64,000 nt of DNA from Paenibacillus_V sp046244365 (GTDB lineage Bacteria > Bacillota > Bacilli > Paenibacillales > NBRC-103111): the NCBI RefSeq assembly GCF_046244365.1, contig NZ_CP176395.1, positions 3,782,001-3,846,000 of the forward strand, in the 5' to 3' direction. Both the position numbers and the translations under genes were made by a program. Shown here in pieces: positions 60,370-64,000 of the stretch; positions within the stretch are counted from its first letter, which is position 1; every line of letters begins with the position of its first letter. The notes beneath the pieces are model-generated. The model did not search any database. It saw only the letters and a list, made by a program, of their open reading frames with translations, and was not told the DNA's origin.

Positions 60370-62029
60370 GATCCAACCACACCGGACCTTTCGTCATAAG
60401 GATGCGGTAGAGCACGACGTTAAGCCCGACGAAGAGGATAAACATGCCTCCGAAAGCAATCGGCAAGCTGAGCTTGAAGTAAAAGCCCAGAAAGACGACC
60501 ACAGCCGCAATAGCAACGCTGAACAACGTACTGAAGAGCACGTTGATGTTTTGTTTGACGGCTTTTTGCTCGTTATCCCAGTGCAGCTTCGGGAAATTGA
60601 TATCGATCAGCAGACCGAACAAGGTGACTAACAGCATGCCGGGTATTCCGGCAACGGCGAGCAGCACGACTAAGAGCGGCGGCAAATGCAGCAATACGGC
60701 GCCTGCGGCGAGTAACAGTACCATGGTAACGCAGCATAACAGCAGTCCGGACAGCGCTTTGGCCATAATCATCGTTCCGTAGGGCACCGGCAAATATTTG
60801 TTAACGAACATGGACGATCCTTCCCGCGAAATGGCGGTCGGCGCCGTATTGTTCGCCCCGGCAACGAAGAGGAAAAGAGCTATGCCAACGCAGAGCACGA
60901 CCCCCGTCGTATCGCTTTTGCCGATGAAATCGGCAAGCGAGCTCAAGGCGCTTGTTCCTCCGGACTGTGCAAGCACGGGAAGCAGCAGAAGCAGAGGCCA
61001 TAAAAAGCACATCAGAACGCAGTTGATGAAATATGCCGGCGTACGCAATAAAATGCGCATTTCCTTGACCAAGTAAGCTTTCAGAGCAGAGCTCTGCTTC
61101 GTTTGTTTTTCGAATTCGCTGCTGCTGAGCGCCTTGCGCTTCGATCCGGATTCGGACATTCCCATGACGCCCCTGAAATACAGCCATTCGCCAAGAAGCA
61201 TGAACAGAACAATGACGAGCGCGGACAATGCGACGAACAGCACAAGTCCGGCGAGTCCTTTCCACGCCAGCTCGTTCATCAAAGCGGTAGCGGCAAACTT
61301 AACCGTCGGGAACATTTGCACGGCCGTATCCATGAACGAATTGTTGCCTGACAGCAGCAAATCCTGCAGCTCCTGCTGATTAAGCGAAGCCCGCGTATAG
61401 CGCTGAAACAACATATTGGCGCCCAAGCCGATAATGACGGCGACGGCTCCTCCGATCATCCGGTAGCGGTCTTTATGTTTGGCGACGTTCGTAAAACGCA
61501 TGACGATCATGGCGATGATCGAGGCGATGACGAGAGGAATGACGGGCAGCGCCGCAAAAACGACGATGCCGTACAGATAGAACATCGGCCCTGCGCCGCT
61601 TTTGATTCCGAACGCTATAAGCAGCGGTCCCACCAGAAACAGCTCGGTAACGTACTGGTAAACGAGCGTAACCGAAAATTTGGCCGCTAAAATTTGCGAC
61701 GGCTTTACCGGCAGCGGAAGTAAATGCTCGACATCTTGGGAAAAATAATAGACGTTGATGACGTAAAAAATGCCGAATACGAAAATGACGACGCTGGAAA
61801 CGGCAAGCCCCAAGCCAAGAAGCGAGCCTTCCTGACCGATCGGTGCCAGTGCATCGTACAATTTGGCGATAATGGTGCCGAGCGTGAACGCAAGCGGCAA
61901 GAAAGCGGCGAAAAGCAGCCCAATTAGCAAATACCGTTTGACCTGGCTGCCGGATTTGCCGATCGTGCCTCCGAATAATCCGCTGCCGCTTTTCCATAAC
62001 ATCCGTGTGAGCGAGAAAGTTTTATTCAT
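60356..62029 (-). CDS. ABC-2 type exporter membrane protein
   Basis: A 557-residue polytopic protein with about 12 hydrophobic helices, starting with a basic stretch (MNKTFSLTRMLWKSGSGLFG). It has the layout of large ABC-2-type exporter permeases of bacilli (helices such as YLLIGLLFAAFLPLAFTLG, FVTLV-type and LLLCCVTMVLLLAAGAVLLHL). It partners with the ATPase encoded immediately upstream, whose stop overlaps this start by eight bases. The substrate (peptide, lipid or drug) is unknown. The stop codon lies within an 8-bp microsatellite. Confidence 0.87.
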   Translation of the reverse strand: MNKTFSLTRMLWKSGSGLFGGTIGKSGSQVKRYLLIGLLFAAFLPLAFTLGTIIAKLYDALAPIGQEGSLLGLGLAVSSVVIFVFGIFYVINVYYFSQDVEHLLPLPVKPSQILAAKFSVTLVYQYVTELFLVGPLLIAFGIKSGAGPMFYLYGIVVFAALPVIPLVIASIIAMIVMRFTNVAKHKDRYRMIGGAVAVIIGLGANMLFQRYTRASLNQQELQDLLLSGNNSFMDTAVQMFPTVKFAATALMNELAWKGLAGLVLFVALSALVIVLFMLLGEWLYFRGVMGMSESGSKRKALSSSEFEKQTKQSSALKAYLVKEMRILLRTPAYFINCVLMCFLWPLLLLLPVLAQSGGTSALSSLADFIGKSDTTGVVLCVGIALFLFVAGANNTAPTAISREGSSMFVNKYLPVPYGTMIMAKALSGLLLCCVTMVLLLAAGAVLLHLPPLLVVLLAVAGIPGMLLVTLFGLLIDINFPKLHWDNEQKAVKQNINVLFSTLFSVAIAAVVVFLGFYFKLSLPIAFGGMFILFVGLNVVLYRILMTKGPVWLDRIEG

Positions 62030-62747
62030 GGCCGGTCATCTCCAAGAACATGCTCTCCAGCGAAGCATTCGTCTTGGAATGCTCCTGCAGCTCCCGGAAT
62101 GTGCCGCAGAACTGGATGACTCCGCGATTGATGATGGCGACGCGGTCGCATAGCTTTTCGGCCACCTCAAGCACGTGAGTGGAGAAAAAGACGGCTTTGC
62201 CGCTGTCCGCATGCTCGCGCATCATTTCCTTAAGCGTAAAGGATGATTTCGGGTCGAGTCCGGTGAGCGGTTCGTCCAAGATCCAGACAGGCGGATTATG
62301 AACGAGGACGCCGAGAATGACGATTTTTTGCCGCATGCCGTGCGAATAGCTTTGTATGGGGTCCGATAGTACGCGCTGCATGTCAAACCGGGCAGCATAA
62401 GCGTCGATTCTTGCCTTGCGCTCTTCCTTCGGCACATCGTACATGTCGGCCATGAAATTCAAGTATTCGATTCCTTTTAGTCTAAGGAACATATCGGGAC
62501 TGTCGGGCACATAGCCGAATTGCTTTTTGGCTTCAAGGGCATTCGCGCTCATATCGACGCCATTGATGCGGATCGTGCCTCCATCAGCGCGGTGAATGCC
62601 GGTCATCATTTTAATCGTCGTCGTCTTGCCTGCCCCGTTCGGTCCGAGAAACCCGAAGATTTCGCCTTTGGGTACCGTCAAGCTCAGATTGTCGACGGCT
62701 TTTACCGTTCCGTTATACGTTTTGGACACTTGTTTCAATTCGATCAT
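62022..62747 (-). CDS. ABC exporter ATP-binding protein
   Basis: A 241-residue ATPase with Walker A GPNGAGKTTT near 34-43, a Q-loop, signature YSHGMRQKI (SHGM instead of LSGGQ, common in ABC-2 exporters), Walker B WILDEPLTGLD and H-loop STHVLE. The ATG at 62747 is chosen: the frame extends 15 codons upstream across the ribosome-site region GGGAGGGGGACG. It overlaps the permease gene by eight bases and together they form a two-gene exporter operon. Confidence 0.93.
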   Translation of the reverse strand: MIELKQVSKTYNGTVKAVDNLSLTVPKGEIFGFLGPNGAGKTTTIKMMTGIHRADGGTIRINGVDMSANALEAKKQFGYVPDSPDMFLRLKGIEYLNFMADMYDVPKEERKARIDAYAARFDMQRVLSDPIQSYSHGMRQKIVILGVLVHNPPVWILDEPLTGLDPKSSFTLKEMMREHADSGKAVFFSTHVLEVAEKLCDRVAIINRGVIQFCGTFRELQEHSKTNASLESMFLEMTGHE

Positions 62748-63069
62748 TGGTAAATCGTCCCCCTCCCGAAACGAACCGCATGTTCGTTCCATTAAGATTT
62801 TTTTATGTGTTTAGGCAATACCGGGACCTGGGTTTAATCGTACCATGGCGAGGCTGGCAAATAAAGCCATAGGTAGTGTTCCCTGATCGTGCGAACGCTA
62901 TTAATACGTATGAACGGGGGAAAACGTTCGCCGCGATCGATTTGTCACAAAACTTTCACGACTTAGCCATGAAAAAGATAAGGAAAATGTCCGGATTTTT
63001 TGTACAATGTGGTGGTGACGATTTTTTGGGACAGCGTTATAAGACAGAAGGAAAGAGGGGAAATCATCG
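62748..63069. other. Divergent intergenic region
   Basis: A 322-base gap between the exporter ATPase gene and the divergent cupredoxin gene. It holds a TTGTACAAT box near 62999-63007 as a possible -10 region, without a convincing -35, and TTGTCACAAAACTTTCAC near 62942, which has a loose resemblance to a Rex site (TTGTGA-N-TCACAA). Neither is firm. Confidence 0.3.
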
Positions 63070-63447
63070 ATGTATAAATGGAGCATGTTCGGTCTTGTCA
63101 TAATCGCAGTCGTCGTTGGTTTGGGCGGTTTGTTCGGCGAAGTGAACAAGCATGCCAAGGAAAATGCCACCGAGGAAGATGCGGGCAAATCGCTCAAAAT
63201 CGTAGCCACTAACTTCAAGTTCGACCAAGCCGAATACAAAGTGGCCAAAGGCGAAAAGCTTAACGTCGTATTCCAGTCCAAAGAAGGCATCCACGAAATG
63301 GAAATCGAAGGACTTGACGTAAAGCTGACGAAAGCCAACTCGACCAAAGAAGTGAGCTTCGACAAACCGGGCAAGTACAAGGTTCACTGCATTTTGCCTT
63401 GCGGAACAGGTCATGCGGACATGGTGTCCACGCTGATCGTCGAGTAA
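63070..63447 (+). CDS. Small membrane-tethered CuA-type cupredoxin
   Basis: A 125-residue protein with one N-terminal transmembrane anchor (about residues 6-24) and a cupredoxin domain outside. Its C-terminal ligand loop is HCILPCGTGHADM: Cys107, Cys111, His115 and Met118 in the CxxxCGxxHxxM arrangement of the binuclear CuA centre of cytochrome c oxidase subunit II, with the distal His at 75. The second-position Glu of the COX II motif (CSEYCG) is replaced by Leu. It is not COX II itself, as it lacks the two-helix start and is less than half the length. The start has AGAAGGAAAGAGGGGAAATCATCG. It could transfer electrons or copper at the outer membrane face. Confidence 0.9.
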   Translation: MYKWSMFGLVIIAVVVGLGGLFGEVNKHAKENATEEDAGKSLKIVATNFKFDQAEYKVAKGEKLNVVFQSKEGIHEMEIEGLDVKLTKANSTKEVSFDKPGKYKVHCILPCGTGHADMVSTLIVE

Positions 63448-63492
63448 TAGCAGCAGCGGAATTCCGATTCAACACATAACATCAGCCAAAAA

Positions 63493-63528
63493 GGGTGGGT
63501 TGCCGATATCGGCAGTCTGCTCTTTTTT
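63493..63528 (+). terminator. Terminator of the cupredoxin gene
   Basis: A TGCCGATATCGGCA palindrome forms the core of the stem, with imperfect outer pairs (GGGT and GTCT), followed by CTCTTTTTT. Confidence 0.7.
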
Positions 63529-63557
63529 AATAAGCGTTGCGGCAGGGGAGTGCGAGC

Positions 63558-64000
63558 ATGAAGGTTACATTAATGAGGCATGAGAAATCGGCGTGTCCCA
63601 AACCCTCTTTTTTCCTGGACAGCGGCTCGTTTCGGGGATGGGCGGAAGCGTACGATGCCGCCGGAATCGTGAAGCCTATTTCACGAAGCGGCGGGCACGC
63701 CTATAGCTCTTGCTATTCCAGCGACTTGATCCGTGCGGTCGAAACAGCCGCCGTCGCCTACGAAGGAGACATTGTGACGACGCCTTTGCTCAGGGAAATT
63801 CCTTTGTCTCCATTCACGGAAACGGGGCTGAAGCTGCCTCATCCCTTGTGGAACGCAATCGGACGCTTCGCCTGGACGCTCTCGCATCTATCGCAGCCGG
63901 AGTCTAAACGCGATTCCTCCATTCGGGCGGACGAATTTGTGAGCCATTTGCTGCAAAATCATTCCGCTCGGGAGCATGTTCTTGTCGTTACGCACGGCTT
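63558..64000 (+). CDS. Histidine phosphatase superfamily protein, 3' end beyond the window
   Basis: At least 147 residues, incomplete. It begins MKVTLMRHEKSACPKP: the phosphorylated His lies in RHE instead of the canonical RHG. SDLIRAVETAAV near 58-69 and LREIPLSPF near 83-91 fit the fold, and the window ends at VVTHG, the second catalytic His. The start follows GCAGGGGAGTGCGAGC. It is of the broad-specificity phosphatase/SixA/CobC type rather than a glycolytic mutase; the substrate is unknown. Confidence 0.8.
   Translation, partial: MKVTLMRHEKSACPKPSFFLDSGSFRGWAEAYDAAGIVKPISRSGGHAYSSCYSSDLIRAVETAAVAYEGDIVTTPLLREIPLSPFTETGLKLPHPLWNAIGRFAWTLSHLSQPESKRDSSIRADEFVSHLLQNHSAREHVLVVTHG

Overview
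The window reads as a chromosomal segment of a spore-forming Paenibacillaceae bacterium (Paenibacillus/Cohnella type). Two blocks keep gene orders known from Bacillus subtilis: yqzF-lpdV-bkdAA-bkdAB-bkdB-yqjE at 2.1-9.2 kb, and DUF3866-mciZ-nudF-endonuclease Q-spoIIM-fur-yqzK-xerD-drm-pupG at 47.4-59.4 kb. Shine-Dalgarno sequences are strong, TTG and GTG starts are frequent, and there is a long YesM/YesN plus LplA/YtcQ-type solute-binding-protein region, all typical of that family. No rRNA, tRNA, CRISPR array or complete insertion sequence was seen.

Layout. 0-1.6 kb: an ECF sigma factor overlapping a membrane protein that is probably its regulator. 1.6-9.2 kb: HxlR regulator, YqzF, branched-chain 2-oxoacid dehydrogenase, a 35-residue Prli42-like membrane peptide and an M20 tripeptidase. 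9.2-9.9 kb: an intergenic gap with a dispersed repeat. 9.9-20.9 kb: accessory ground, patchy and AT-richer by eye. It has a transglutaminase-like protein, a sugar isomerase/epimerase, an acetyltransferase, an oxidoreductase, a broken P-loop gene, SUKH, GrpB and kinase-like proteins, a decayed IS, a PAF-acetylhydrolase-like lipase, a response-regulator stump and small unknown proteins. 20.9-25.4 kb: an ABC-F ATPase, a metallophosphoesterase and an alkaline-phosphatase-superfamily enzyme.

25.7-42.5 kb is the most interesting stretch: a co-directional series made of a YesM/YesN two-component system, a lipoprotein solute-binding protein, a 973-residue solute-binding protein with two N-terminal beta domains, two ABC permeases, an NHL/TPR/YIP1 membrane protein, a DUF5696 protein and two more permeases. 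No ATPase is encoded. Three direct repeats abut a promoter with a poor -35 element just upstream of the first binding-protein gene and look like YesN operators.

42.7-47.3 kb: a uridine-kinase-like protein, an SRPBCC protein, an APH-fold phosphotransferase, an orphan LplA-type lipoprotein and an unknown protein. 47.4-59.4 kb: the conserved block, in which a subtilisin-like protease and an alanine dehydrogenase gene carrying an in-frame TAA lie between fur and yqzK. 59.4-60.4 kb: a repeat-filled gap with about twenty 14-bp tandem units, the second copy of the 9.6-kb dispersed element, and two smaller tandem repeats. 60.4-64 kb: an ABC-2 type exporter pair, a small CuA-type cupredoxin and a truncated histidine phosphatase running off the end.

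All functions are inferred from motifs, length and neighbours; no database search was possible.
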